Positions 26,800-36,351 of a DNA stretch of 41,287 nucleotides are shown piece by piece. The translations under genes were made by a program, and so were the position numbers. The DNA lies in the NCBI RefSeq assembly GCF_000158035.1, contig NZ_EQ973490.1:1865718-1907004 (forward strand). Reading direction: 5' to 3'. Position 1 is the stretch's first letter. Every line of letters begins with the position of its first letter. This stretch comes from Bacteroides cellulosilyticus DSM 14838. Its GTDB lineage: Bacteria > Bacteroidota > Bacteroidia > Bacteroidales > Bacteroidaceae. The notes below the pieces were generated by a model. It was not told the origin of the DNA. It made no database searches and worked only from the letters and a program-made list of their open reading frames with translations.

Positions 26800-28305
26800 T
26801 CAGGTATGTAACTCCAGAACGAAGCGACAGCCCTTGGTATAGCTACTGTCCAATGTCAGGCTACCATTCATTTTTGTGGCAATCAGAGAGCAAATGGGCA
26901 ATCCTAAACCATCCCCTTCTGTAAGGTCTTTCACTTTAGTGAAAGGTTTGAACAAGTCTGCTTGTTCCTCCTCGGCAATACCACTTCCTGTATCACTGAC
27001 AATGAATTGGTGGGTGTGTGCTCCGCGCTTTTTAAAGTCTAACCAGATTTTACCACCTTCAGGGGTAAACTCGGCTGCATTATTCAGCAAATGGAGAAGA
27101 ATACGTTCAAGTTGCTCCGGATTGGTCTTGACACTGAGTTTCGGAGCATTCACGGCAGTGGCTATGTCTGGCTTCAGACCGCTTTTTATCTTATCCATAA
27201 CACTTTCACAGAAAGTGTTGATATTGATTTCACGCATTTCGTATGCTTCAGAGAGCGTGCTTTCTAAATCGGACAACTCTTGAATGTGCTCAGCAAAGCC
27301 TTTCAGTGCACGGACGCCCGGTAAGGTAGTATCTAGAGTATTCAGTGTCGGCTCCATTTGTGAGGAGATATTCTGGATAAACTTAGTTTTCAGTTCATTG
27401 TGCTCATTGGCTATCTGTATGGCTTTCTTTTGTTTCCGGGTAAGAAGGACAAAACGAAGCAATACGATACCGGCTAATACCAGTGCGGTGGCCAGTAGTC
27501 CGGCAAGGATGCAAAGTCCGATGATAATGTACTGCTTGGCGGATAGTGAACTGTCTTTTTCCTCAATAGTTTTCAGGCTATCGTCATATTTACGTTTCAG
27601 CACGTTTAGTTCATCTTGGGCGGTAAGGGCTTTTACCGAGTCGCTCCAAAGAATGTATTTGTCGTACGTACGGGCTACCAGTCCGGCATTGTTTGCCTTG
27701 CGGGCAATATCGATCAAGGTTTTGTATGACTCGTCTACCTTTGCATAATTCTTCTGTTCCTTATATTGACTGATCAGACGGTTGATATAAGCATCTCCTT
27801 GTGAGTTCATCCCAAAGGTATAGTAGTAATTGGCTTGGGTGTAAAGCAAATCATTGTTGAGTGAATCATTTTTGGCTGCTTTGGCTGTCTCTTCCAATTT
27901 GACCAGTTGTTCTTTGGCACGGGCAGGATTCTTGAGGTTGATATACATTTGCAGGCGTTCCTTATTGATACGGAAACGCAGGTCGGGCATCGTCTTGCCA
28001 CTTTTCTGCTCACCGTCTGTAACCAATAGTTCGGCACCGCGCAACAGTTCAAAAGCTTCTTTATAATAGTTTTCCCGATGGTAGAGAGCACTGGCGTTGA
28101 CACCACATTCTACTGCTTTATCATACTTTGCCTGAGAGGAAAAAGCATTGTAAGCCTGGAGGAAAAGATAGCGGGCTTTGATATATTCTTTTTTTGCGAG
28201 ACTTTCCTGTGCTTGTTTCATTAGTTCATCGGCACGGTTCTGTGAATAGGCTTGGCTGCAAATGCAGAAAGCGGCTAAGAAGAGTAGGGTAATTATCTTT
28301 CTCAT
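26800..28305 (-). CDS. TPR sensor histidine-kinase homologue lacking the phospho-acceptor histidine
   Basis: A signal peptide (IITLLFLAAFCICSQAYS) precedes TPR-like helices to about residue 230. A transmembrane helix follows at 259-288 and then a kinase core. The ATPase domain looks intact: N-box LLHLLNNAAEFTPEGG, G1 DTGSGI and G2 GDGLGLPI. In the dimerisation helix, where kinases read SHEIRTPLN, this protein reads SSQMEPTLN, so Ser315 stands in place of the histidine. It may be a pseudokinase or regulator, or use another phosphate route. No response regulator lies beside it. Its promoter is at 28329-28361. Confidence 0.82.
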   Translation of the reverse strand: MRKIITLLFLAAFCICSQAYSQNRADELMKQAQESLAKKEYIKARYLFLQAYNAFSSQAKYDKAVECGVNASALYHRENYYKEAFELLRGAELLVTDGEQKSGKTMPDLRFRINKERLQMYINLKNPARAKEQLVKLEETAKAAKNDSLNNDLLYTQANYYYTFGMNSQGDAYINRLISQYKEQKNYAKVDESYKTLIDIARKANNAGLVARTYDKYILWSDSVKALTAQDELNVLKRKYDDSLKTIEEKDSSLSAKQYIIIGLCILAGLLATALVLAGIVLLRFVLLTRKQKKAIQIANEHNELKTKFIQNISSQMEPTLNTLDTTLPGVRALKGFAEHIQELSDLESTLSEAYEMREININTFCESVMDKIKSGLKPDIATAVNAPKLSVKTNPEQLERILLHLLNNAAEFTPEGGKIWLDFKKRGAHTHQFIVSDTGSGIAEEEQADLFKPFTKVKDLTEGDGLGLPICSLIATKMNGSLTLDSSYTKGCRFVLELHT

Positions 28306-28328
28306 ATATGATTCATTTTATTTGCTTA

Positions 28329-28361
28329 CAAAGTTAAGACATTCTTCTGTAGGTTGTACAA
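28329..28361 (-). promoter_or_regulatory. Promoter of the TPR kinase homologue
   Basis: On the minus strand the -7 box TAACTTTG (28329-28336) fits TAnnTTTG. TTG at 28359-28361 may be the -33 element, with a 22-base spacer. Confidence 0.5.
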
Positions 28362-28429
28362 GAAAAGCGCTTAAAAACTTGACTTATCTCATTTTTCTGA
28401 TGATTAGGGTACATGGAATTATATACTGT

Positions 28430-28561
28430 TCCGTATGATCTCCGTATCTTCTCCGTGTTATCTCCATATCTTCTCCGTACTCGCTCCGTACCTCCTTCGT
28501 ATCTATAGAGTACGGAGCAACTACGGAGCGGGTACGGTGCAGGTACGGCTCGGGTAGGATA
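28430..28561. repeat. Twelve-unit array with exact 11-bp period and a mid-array polarity switch
   Basis: Seven consecutive 11-base units (28430-28506) carry TCCGTA or a close variant at the same place, for example TCCGTATGATC, TCCGTATCTTC and TCCGTACTCGC. The next four units (28507-28550) carry the reverse complement core TACGG, for example AGAGTACGGAG and CAACTACGGAG. A partial twelfth unit follows. The halves can pair, for example GCTCCGTAC at 28483-28491 with GTACGGAGC at 28510-28518. It lies just past the stop of the uridine kinase-like gene. Confidence 0.8.
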
Positions 28562-28572
28562 GATGGCAAGGA

Positions 28573-30246
28573 TTAGTATTTGAAACTGCTCCCTCCCAGG
28601 AACTCACGCAGAAGTGATGTTGGCGGGATTTCCTTATCTTGTACCGGAGTAAAGTATTTGATGAATTTCAGCAACCGGTATGCTTCGGCATACTCCGGAC
28701 AATTGCGTGGGACGCTGGTCAGTATCGGTTCAGCGTGGCAACGCAATACGGCAAATTCAAACAGTAGTGCGGAGTTGAACATCACATCGGCGTTCTCCTG
28801 GTAAGGGAAGATCCATTTGTCTTCTCCGGCACGCACGCTGGGCCAGCGGGAGATGGTTTCGCGTGCCGAATATCCCCGATAGTTGAAGTCGCGGATGATA
28901 CGGCGCAACAGGCGGTTATCCGTTGTGGGTATCCAGTTGTGGTCGTCCAGAGAAATGGTAGTCAGGGCAGATACATAGATCTTATATTTGTTTTCTGCCG
29001 GTATCTGCGGAGTGAGTTCCGGGTTCAATGCATGAATACCTTCCAGAATGAGGATGGTATGTTCGTCAATCCGTAACTTGTCCCCTTTGTATTCCCGTTG
29101 TCCGGTAGAGAAGTTGAAACTCGGTAGATCAATTTCTTCGCCTCGTAACAAAGCTTTCAGGTCTTCCTCGAACTTTTTGAGATCGAGTGCATACAACGAT
29201 TCGTAGTCATAATCTCCGTTAGCGTCTCTCGGAGTGTCTTCGCGGTTCACAAAATAATTGTCCAAGGCGATGGGGTATGGGCGAAGACCATTTGTCATAA
29301 GTTGTACGGAAAGACGTTTGCTGAAGGTGGTCTTACCTGAAGAGGACGGGCCGGAGATAAGTACCAGTTTTACACGGTTGCCATTTTCGCCCCGATTATA
29401 GATATCATCGGCAATCTGAGCTATCTTTTTCTCTTGCAGTGCTTCTGCTACGTTGATTAAATCAGTGGCATGTCCTTCTTCACAGGCGAGGTTAAAGTCA
29501 CCGACATTGCTTAATCCCATGATATAATTCCAACGCAGATGTTCCTTAAATACATCCAGCATTTTTTCCTGCTTGACGACTTCTTCCAATACATTAGGAT
29601 TTTGCCTGTTGGGAATGCGAAGCAACAGCCCATCGTAATATTTCACAATGTCGAACAGCCAGATAAAGCCGGTGCTGGGCAGTAGATTACCATAATAATA
29701 ATCAATCGTATCTTCTAATGAATAATAATAGGTATAGATAGAGCCGGAAGTTTCCAGCAACTTTACTTTGTCTGTCATCCCCCGTTCATTAAAGATGCGC
29801 ACAGCTTCGGTTGTGTGACATTCCGTGCGGCGGTAGGTGATATTTTTGTCTATGATTTCCTGCATGCGCTTTTTAATGGCGGATACATCTTCCAGCGTAA
29901 TTGTGCGCCCAATGCGCAAGTTGCAGAAGTAGCCTTTGGATACAGGGTGTTCTACAAATAGTTTGCCGTCCGGAAACAATTCGTTGACAGCTTTGTACAG
30001 CACAAAGCAAAGACTGCGCACATACGTCCGCAAACCGGAAGAGTCACGTATATCGAGGAATTCTACATCTTTATTATTGTATACCCGGAAGTTCAGCCCT
30101 TCGGATCGGTTATTAACTTTTGCACTGACAACCTGATAGGGGAAATTAAGATTAAAACCGTAATAAATATCCAAAAGTGAACTCCCGATGGGGAATTCTT
30201 TAGAAATATTATTATTTTTGCAACAAATTTGTAACATGTGTTTCAT
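28573..30246 (-). CDS. Uridine kinase-like protein with TGS and tRNA-synthetase-type N-terminal domains
   Basis: This 557-residue cytoplasmic protein has a TGS-like N-terminus (EFPIGSSLLDIYYGFN). A segment resembling the threonyl-tRNA synthetase second additional domain follows (LFVEHPVSKGYFCNLRIG). The C-terminal half is a uridine kinase/phosphoribulokinase-type P-loop kinase: GPSSSGKTT Walker A, YPIALDNYFVNREDTPRD, and ILILEGIHALNP. It probably phosphorylates a nucleoside. The fusion is widespread in Bacteroidetes and Firmicutes, and the role of its N-terminus is unknown. An AAAAAGGAG Shine-Dalgarno-like sequence 5 bases upstream supports the start at 30246. Confidence 0.88.
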   Translation of the reverse strand: MKHMLQICCKNNNISKEFPIGSSLLDIYYGFNLNFPYQVVSAKVNNRSEGLNFRVYNNKDVEFLDIRDSSGLRTYVRSLCFVLYKAVNELFPDGKLFVEHPVSKGYFCNLRIGRTITLEDVSAIKKRMQEIIDKNITYRRTECHTTEAVRIFNERGMTDKVKLLETSGSIYTYYYSLEDTIDYYYGNLLPSTGFIWLFDIVKYYDGLLLRIPNRQNPNVLEEVVKQEKMLDVFKEHLRWNYIMGLSNVGDFNLACEEGHATDLINVAEALQEKKIAQIADDIYNRGENGNRVKLVLISGPSSSGKTTFSKRLSVQLMTNGLRPYPIALDNYFVNREDTPRDANGDYDYESLYALDLKKFEEDLKALLRGEEIDLPSFNFSTGQREYKGDKLRIDEHTILILEGIHALNPELTPQIPAENKYKIYVSALTTISLDDHNWIPTTDNRLLRRIIRDFNYRGYSARETISRWPSVRAGEDKWIFPYQENADVMFNSALLFEFAVLRCHAEPILTSVPRNCPEYAEAYRLLKFIKYFTPVQDKEIPPTSLLREFLGGSSFKY

Positions 30247-30327
30247 GACGTCTCCTTTTTAGGTGATTAATACGTTAAATATAGATATAATAACAGATGT
30301 GGCATAAAACCTTCTAATTAATTAAAG

Positions 30328-32025
30328 ATGGAATATTCTTTTTATGATTTTTTAAAGCTGCTTGGCTCGCTGGCATTATTCCTGTACGGAATGAAGATAA
30401 TGAGTGAAGGACTTCAAAAGTTTGCCGGTGACAGGCTCCGGAAAATTCTAACGGCAATGACTACCAACCGGGTAACCGGTGTACTGACGGGTGTGCTGGT
30501 CACAGCACTGATTCAATCCTCTTCCGCAACTACCGTTATGGTAGTGAGTTTTGTAAACGCTGGACTGTTAACTTTATCCCAATCCATCGGCGTAATAATG
30601 GGAGCCAATATCGGTACTACCGTTACAGCATGGATTATTTCGGCATTAGGTTTCAAAGTTGATATAGCCGCTTTCGCACTTCCTCTACTGGCCTTCGGCA
30701 TTCCTCTTCTCTTTTCTCAAAAAAGTCATCGTAAGTCTATCGGTGAATTTATTTTCGGTTTCTCTTTCCTATTTATGGGACTTTCCATGCTGCAATCCAA
30801 TGCGCCGGATTTGAAAGCAAATCCGGAAATGTTGGCCTTTGTGCAAAGCTATACCGATATGGGATATATTTCTATTCTGTTGTTTGTGTTTATCGGTACT
30901 ATCCTGACTATGATTGTGCAGGCATCGGCGGCAACGATGGCAATTACGCTTATCATGTGTGCTAATGGATGGATTAGCTTTGAATTGGGGGCTGCATTGG
31001 TATTGGGAGAGAATATCGGTACCACCATTACTGCCAATCTTGCCGCATTGACCGGTAATACGCAGGCGAGGAGGGCTGCATTGGCTCATTTGGTGTTCAA
31101 TGTCTTCGGCGTTATCTGGGTACTTTGCCTTTTCACTCCGTTTACGAGTGCCGTATCTTGGTTTGTGGAAAATGTGATGGGAACGAAAGATCCTGCCGTA
31201 GCTGTTTCATTTAAGTTATCGGCTTTCCATACTTGCTTTAATATCTGCAATGTATTGCTGCTGATCTGGTTTGTAAAACTGATAGAGCGTACGGTTTGTG
31301 CCATCATTCCGCAGAAAGAAGCTGATGAGGAATATCGTCTCCGCTTCATTTCCGGTGGCATGCTTTCTACAGCGGAGCTTTCCATTTTGCAGGCACGCAA
31401 GGAAATTCATCTGTTTGCGGAACGTACTCACCGTATGTTTAATATGGTACAGGATTTGTTGCATACGGATAAGGACGATGATTATAATAAGCTGTTCAGC
31501 CGTATCGAAAAATATGAGAATATCAGTGATAATATGGAGTTGGAGATAGCCAATTATCTGAACCAGGTGTCTGACGGGCGTTTGAGTTCGGAGAGTAAGC
31601 TTCAGATTCGTGCAATGCTTCGTGAAGTAACTGAAATTGAGAGTATCGGTGATAGCTGTTATAATCTTGCGCGTACTATCAATCGCAAGCGTCAGACTAA
31701 TCAGGATTTCACGGAAAAGCAATATGACCATATTCACTTTATGATGAAACTGACGGATGATGCGTTGGCACAAATGATTGTCGTTGTAGAGCGTTCCGAG
31801 CATCAAAGCATCGACGTGAATAAGTCATTCAATATTGAGAATGAAATTAATAACTATCGCAATCAGCTGAAGAATCAGAATATTCTGGATGTGAATAACA
31901 AGGAATATGATTATCAGATGGGCGTTTACTATATGGACATTATCGCCGAATGTGAGAAATTGGGTGATTATGTGGTGAATGTAGTAGAGGCTAGTAGTGA
32001 TGTAAAAGAAAAGAAAGCGTCTTAG
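30328..32025 (+). CDS. Na/Pi cotransporter family protein with PhoU-like tail
   Basis: This 565-residue membrane protein shows the inverted-repeat signature of the NaPi-II family: QSSSATT with GANIGTT in the first half, and QASAATM with GENIGTT in the second. The C-terminal 200 residues are a helical PhoU-like domain ([30 protein letters not shown]). It probably moves phosphate with sodium, perhaps under control of the cytoplasmic tail. It is divergent from the uridine kinase-like gene. Its stop overlaps the stop of the rubredoxin gene on the other strand. Confidence 0.92.
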   Translation: MEYSFYDFLKLLGSLALFLYGMKIMSEGLQKFAGDRLRKILTAMTTNRVTGVLTGVLVTALIQSSSATTVMVVSFVNAGLLTLSQSIGVIMGANIGTTVTAWIISALGFKVDIAAFALPLLAFGIPLLFSQKSHRKSIGEFIFGFSFLFMGLSMLQSNAPDLKANPEMLAFVQSYTDMGYISILLFVFIGTILTMIVQASAATMAITLIMCANGWISFELGAALVLGENIGTTITANLAALTGNTQARRAALAHLVFNVFGVIWVLCLFTPFTSAVSWFVENVMGTKDPAVAVSFKLSAFHTCFNICNVLLLIWFVKLIERTVCAIIPQKEADEEYRLRFISGGMLSTAELSILQARKEIHLFAERTHRMFNMVQDLLHTDKDDDYNKLFSRIEKYENISDNMELEIANYLNQVSDGRLSSESKLQIRAMLREVTEIESIGDSCYNLARTINRKRQTNQDFTEKQYDHIHFMMKLTDDALAQMIVVVERSEHQSIDVNKSFNIENEINNYRNQLKNQNILDVNNKEYDYQMGVYYMDIIAECEKLGDYVVNVVEASSDVKEKKAS

Positions 32026-32183
32026 GACGCTTTCTCAAATTCTTCTTTTCCAACTCCGCATAGCGGGCAAACCCAATCTTCAGGAAGATCTTCAAACGAT
32101 GTTCCCGGCTCAATGCCATTTTCCGGATCGCCCAGCTCTGGGTCGTAAACGTAGTCACAAACGGTGCAAATGTACTTGTCCAT
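32022..32183 (-). CDS. Rubredoxin
   Basis: This 53-residue protein begins [19 protein letters not shown] and continues to [14 protein letters not shown]. The two CxxC pairs (C6/C9 and C39/C42) form the one-iron site, and the length is normal for the family. Rubredoxins pass single electrons in anaerobes, often to peroxide or superoxide reductases. The gene converges on the Na/Pi transporter, with overlapping stop codons. It is divergent from a PAS histidine kinase with a cysteine cluster, 112 bases away. Confidence 0.95.
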   Translation of the reverse strand: MDKYICTVCDYVYDPELGDPENGIEPGTSFEDLPEDWVCPLCGVGKEEFEKAS

Positions 32184-32259
32184 AAAACTATTTTTTAGGT
32201 TTTCTGTATAAATAACAATAAATCCCGCCTTTTTGTTTCCGGTTTTGCTTTGAAAGAGA

Positions 32260-32267
32260 TATATTTG
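32260..32267 (+). promoter_or_regulatory. Candidate -7 box for the PAS histidine kinase
   Basis: TATATTTG matches TAnnTTTG, 28 bases before the ATG at 32296. No well-spaced -33 element: TTTG at 32232-32235 gives a 24-base spacer. Confidence 0.45.
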
Positions 32268-32295
32268 TTTCGTATTTATTGTAAATGAACTCTTT

Positions 32296-33591
32296 ATGAC
32301 GATACTAATTCTGGTCGGTATGGCGGTGCTTGTAGGAGTACTGTTATTATATGTATTTGAACTTGGTAGAAGTAGACGCCTGCTGCTTAAAGCAGGAAAT
32401 GCCAGGAAAGCATTACGCGGTTCCGAAGAACTGTTTCGTTCTATTATGCAAAATGTCCATGCTTTTATTCTTTTGATAGATAGGGATTTTGTAGTAACCC
32501 GGACGAATTACTATGATATCACCAAAGCCCGTCAACCGGAAGGCAGATTGGCTCGTGTGGGAGATTTATTGCGTTGTAACAATGCATTGTCTGCCGAAGG
32601 CGGTTGCGGAACACATGAACTTTGCGGCAGTTGTCCTATCCGAAAGAAGATTGAGGAAACATTTCGTGCTAAAAGTAGCTTCACGGATTTAGAAGCTATA
32701 CTCGATATACGGGATAGGAGGGGCGAAGTAGCCGAATGTGATACGTATGTTTCCGGTGAATACATGGAAATAGACGATAAGGAGGGTATGGTAATTACTG
32801 TACATGATATTACCCGACTGAAGAAAGCGGAAGCGGAATTGAACAGAGCCCGTGAAAAAGCGGAAAATGCAGATCGCTCCAAATCAGCTTTTCTTGCCAA
32901 TATGAGCCATGAGATACGTACACCGTTGAATGCCATTGTCGGTTTCTCCGAATTGCTGGCTTCTGCCAGTACGGAAGAGGAGAAGGCGCAATTTCTGGAA
33001 ATAGTGCATTCTAACAACGAGTTGTTGCAGCAGTTGATTGCTGATATTCTTGACCTTTCAAAAATAGAGGCAGGTACATTGGAATTTACATTCTCGGAGG
33101 TAGATGTCAATCAGTTGATGTTTGATATAGAACAATTGTTCCGTATGAGACTGGAAGATAAATCTGCCGTTATTCAGATTATCAGGCAAACACCTCCCGA
33201 TGAATGTGTTATGTATACCGATAGAAATCGTTTGCAACAAGTGGTTTCCAATTTTATGACCAATGCTGTGAAGTTTACAGATGAGGGTAGCATTACTTTT
33301 GGCTATAATCGTTGTGCTGAAGGTCTTTATTTTTATGTGAAAGATACCGGAAGTGGTATCCCGGAAGATAAGGTAAATCATATTTTTGAACGTTTTGTCC
33401 GGGTAGAACAGAATAAGAAAGGTACCGGTCTGGGGCTGGCTATCTGCGAAATGATAATTCGTAAGTTGGGTGGAAAGATTGGTGTGGAGTCTGAATACGG
33501 TAAGGGATCTACATTCTGGTTTACCCTCCCGATTAATGGACGCCAGATTAAGGAACAAGGCACGGAGATTGATGGCAAGACTAACTTATAA
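32296..33591 (+). CDS. PAS-domain sensor histidine kinase with four-cysteine cluster
   Basis: One N-terminal transmembrane helix (residues 2-22) precedes a PAS domain at about 42-175. Within the PAS domain, C94, C104, C110 and C113 (RCNN...[15 protein letters not shown]) could hold a metal or iron-sulfur centre. The HisKA motif [13 protein letters not shown] has the acceptor His205. The ATPase carries an N-box ([12 protein letters not shown]), DTGSGI and GTGLGL. No receiver domain or adjacent response regulator is seen. A redox-sensing role is suggested by the cysteine cluster and the divergent rubredoxin gene, but it is an inference. It is followed by an independent promoter for the P-type ATPase. 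Confidence 0.9.
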   Translation: MTILILVGMAVLVGVLLLYVFELGRSRRLLLKAGNARKALRGSEELFRSIMQNVHAFILLIDRDFVVTRTNYYDITKARQPEGRLARVGDLLRCNNALSAEGGCGTHELCGSCPIRKKIEETFRAKSSFTDLEAILDIRDRRGEVAECDTYVSGEYMEIDDKEGMVITVHDITRLKKAEAELNRAREKAENADRSKSAFLANMSHEIRTPLNAIVGFSELLASASTEEEKAQFLEIVHSNNELLQQLIADILDLSKIEAGTLEFTFSEVDVNQLMFDIEQLFRMRLEDKSAVIQIIRQTPPDECVMYTDRNRLQQVVSNFMTNAVKFTDEGSITFGYNRCAEGLYFYVKDTGSGIPEDKVNHIFERFVRVEQNKKGTGLGLAICEMIIRKLGGKIGVESEYGKGSTFWFTLPINGRQIKEQGTEIDGKTNL

Positions 33592-33629
33592 AAAGATTTA
33601 ATAACATTCGCTATCCCAAATTAATATTG

Positions 33630-33637
33630 TATTTTTG
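33630..33637 (+). promoter_or_regulatory. Candidate promoter -7 box of the P-type ATPase operon
   Basis: TATTTTTG fits TAnnTTTG, 28 bases before the ATG at 33666. TTCG at 33606-33609 is a weak -33 candidate with a 20-base spacer. Confidence 0.5.
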
Positions 33638-33665
33638 CGGCTCTTAATTAAAGCTAACAATTTGC

Positions 33666-36350
33666 ATGACTGCAATGAAGGATGATTTTTATCATGGCGG
33701 ACTTACTGACGACGAAGTAAGAAAAAGCCGCGAAAAGTACGGAGTCAATCTGTTAACGCCCCCCAAGCGTCCCTCCCTGTGGAAGTTATATCTTGAAAAG
33801 TTTGAGGATCCTGTTGTCAGGGTGCTTTTAGTGGCTGCACTATTTTCTTTGATCATCTCGATCGTAGAGAATGAATATGCCGAGACAATCGGTATTATTG
33901 CCGCTATATTGCTGGCTACGGGAATCGGTTTCTTCTTTGAATATGACGCCAATAAAAAATTTGATCTGCTGAATGCAGTAAATGAGGAAACTTTGGTGAA
34001 AGTTATCCGTAATGGTCGTGTGCAGGAAATTCCTCGGAAAGATGTGGTGGTAGGAGATATTATTGTCCTGGAAACAGGAGAAGAAATACCGGCTGACGGT
34101 GAACTGCTGGAAGCCATATCTTTGCAGGTGAATGAATCAAATCTGACCGGTGAACCCGTTATAAATAAAACAACTGTAGAAGCGGATTTTGATGAAGAAG
34201 CTACGTATGCTTCCAATCGTGTGCTGCGTGGTACTACCGTTGTGGACGGTCATGGGACAATGCGAGTGCTCAGTGTGGGCGATGATACGGAAATCGGAAA
34301 AGTGGCCCGACAAAGTACGGAACAGAGTACGGAACCTACTCCCCTGAACATACAGCTTACCAAACTTGCCAATCTGATTGGTAAGATCGGCTTCTCGGTG
34401 GCCGGACTGGCATTTGCCATTTTCTTTATTAAAGATGTAATACTGGTATATCCTTTTTCAACCTTCCACACTTTTGCAGACTGGCTTCCGGCATTGAAAG
34501 CTACCTTGCAATACTTTATGATGGCAGTAACCCTGATTGTGGTTGCAGTGCCCGAAGGGTTGCCGATGAGTGTGACGCTCAGTCTGGCATTGAATATGCG
34601 CCGTATGCTTTCTACCAATAATCTGGTTCGCAAAATGCATGCTTGCGAGACGATGGGGGCAATTACAGTGATTTGTACGGATAAGACGGGTACATTGACT
34701 CAGAATCTGATGCAAATTTATGAACCGAGCTTCTATGGTTTGAAAAATGGTGGAGAAGTCGGTGAAGATGATATCAGCAAACTGGTGATAGAAGGTATCA
34801 GTACCAATTCTACTGCTTTTCTGGAAGAGATAGCCGAAGGTGAAAAACCGAAAGGAGTCGGAAACCCGACAGAGGTAGCCTTGCTTTTATGGTTGAATAG
34901 CAGGAATCGGGATTATCTGGAATTACGTGAGAATGCTCCGGTTGTGGATCAGTTGACTTTCTCTACCGAACGTAAATTCATGGCGACTTTGGTGAAGTCT
35001 CCTTTGATGGGTAAGAAGGTATTGTACGTGAAAGGTGCTCCTGAAATTGTTTTAGGCAAATGTAAGGATGTTATTCTGGACGGCAAACGGGTAGATGCGG
35101 TAGAGTATCGCTCTACGGTAGAAAAACAATTGCTGGGTTATCAGAATATGGCGATGCGTACTCTTGGTTTTGCTTTCAAGATCGTGGAAGATACGGATAC
35201 AAGGGATTGTGTGGAATTGGTTGCCGATCATGATTTGTCATTCCTGGGTGTGGTTGCTATCAGTGATCCTATCCGTCAGGATGTGCCTGCGGCAGTCTTG
35301 AAATGTCAGTCGGCCGGTATCGATATCAAGATTGTTACGGGAGATACACCGGGTACGGCTACGGAAATAGCACGTCAGATTGGTTTGTGGAAACCGGAAG
35401 ATACGGAACGCAACCGGATAACAGGGGCTGCTTTTGCTGAACTGACGGATGAAGAAGCACTCGACCGTGTGATGGATCTGAAAATAATGTCGCGTGCGCG
35501 TCCTACAGACAAGCAACGTCTGGTGCAGTTGTTACAACAAAAAGGTGCAGTGGTAGCCGTAACGGGAGACGGTACGAATGATGCTCCTGCACTGAATCAT
35601 GCGCAGGTAGGTCTTTCTATGGGTACGGGAACGTCTGTGGCCAAGGAAGCCAGTGACATAACCTTGCTTGACGATTCCTTCAATAGTATCGGTACTGCCG
35701 TGATGTGGGGACGCTCGCTATACAAGAATATCCAGCGCTTCATTGTCTTCCAGTTGACTATCAATTTTGTGGCTTTGCTTATCGTTTTGCTTGGTTCGTT
35801 GATAGGTACGGAATTACCGCTGACTGTAACTCAAATGTTGTGGGTAAATCTTATTATGGATACTTTTGCTGCTTTGGCTCTGGCTTCTATTCCGCCCAGC
35901 GAGAGTGTTATGCAAGAGAAACCGCGCAGTAGCAGTGACTTTATTATTTCGAAAGCCATGCGCTCCTATATTTTAGGTGTAGGTGGTGCTTTCCTGATTA
36001 TACTAATGGGAATGTTGTACTGGTTTAATCATGCCGAGGGCGGTATGACACCGGAACGTTTGACCATATTCTTCACATTCTTCGTGATGCTGCAATTCTG
36101 GAACCTTTTCAATGCACGTGTGTTTGGTACTACAGACTCCGCTTTCAAAGGGATTTCCAAATCGTACGGTATGGAACTGATAGTACTTGCTATTTTAGTA
36201 GGACAGTTCCTTATAGTACAGTTCGGTGGTGCCGTATTCCGTACTGTGCCGCTTGATTTAGTCACTTGGGTGATTATTATTGCTTCCACTTCACTGGTAT
36301 TATGGGTGGGTGAGGCGATACGTTTCATCCGACGTTTAACTCAGAAATAA
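33666..36350 (+). CDS. Calcium-transporting P-type ATPase (PMCA/SERCA-like)
   Basis: This 894-residue protein has the cation-ATPase N-terminus (GLTDDEVRKSREKYGVNLLTPP) and the actuator motif LTGEP. The membrane motif VAVPEGLPMSVTLSLA is typical of type IIB calcium pumps. The phosphorylation site is DKTGTLTQ (Asp339). The nucleotide and hinge motifs KGAPE, TGD and TGDGTNDAPAL follow, then a C-terminal membrane domain. It should export calcium from the cytoplasm. A second ATG at 33675 is an alternative start. The HAD phosphatase gene begins one base after its stop, so both are in one transcript. Confidence 0.93.
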   Translation: MTAMKDDFYHGGLTDDEVRKSREKYGVNLLTPPKRPSLWKLYLEKFEDPVVRVLLVAALFSLIISIVENEYAETIGIIAAILLATGIGFFFEYDANKKFDLLNAVNEETLVKVIRNGRVQEIPRKDVVVGDIIVLETGEEIPADGELLEAISLQVNESNLTGEPVINKTTVEADFDEEATYASNRVLRGTTVVDGHGTMRVLSVGDDTEIGKVARQSTEQSTEPTPLNIQLTKLANLIGKIGFSVAGLAFAIFFIKDVILVYPFSTFHTFADWLPALKATLQYFMMAVTLIVVAVPEGLPMSVTLSLALNMRRMLSTNNLVRKMHACETMGAITVICTDKTGTLTQNLMQIYEPSFYGLKNGGEVGEDDISKLVIEGISTNSTAFLEEIAEGEKPKGVGNPTEVALLLWLNSRNRDYLELRENAPVVDQLTFSTERKFMATLVKSPLMGKKVLYVKGAPEIVLGKCKDVILDGKRVDAVEYRSTVEKQLLGYQNMAMRTLGFAFKIVEDTDTRDCVELVADHDLSFLGVVAISDPIRQDVPAAVLKCQSAGIDIKIVTGDTPGTATEIARQIGLWKPEDTERNRITGAAFAELTDEEALDRVMDLKIMSRARPTDKQRLVQLLQQKGAVVAVTGDGTNDAPALNHAQVGLSMGTGTSVAKEASDITLLDDSFNSIGTAVMWGRSLYKNIQRFIVFQLTINFVALLIVLLGSLIGTELPLTVTQMLWVNLIMDTFAALALASIPPSESVMQEKPRSSSDFIISKAMRSYILGVGGAFLIILMGMLYWFNHAEGGMTPERLTIFFTFFVMLQFWNLFNARVFGTTDSAFKGISKSYGMELIVLAILVGQFLIVQFGGAVFRTVPLDLVTWVIIIASTSLVLWVGEAIRFIRRLTQK

Positions 36351-36351
36351 A

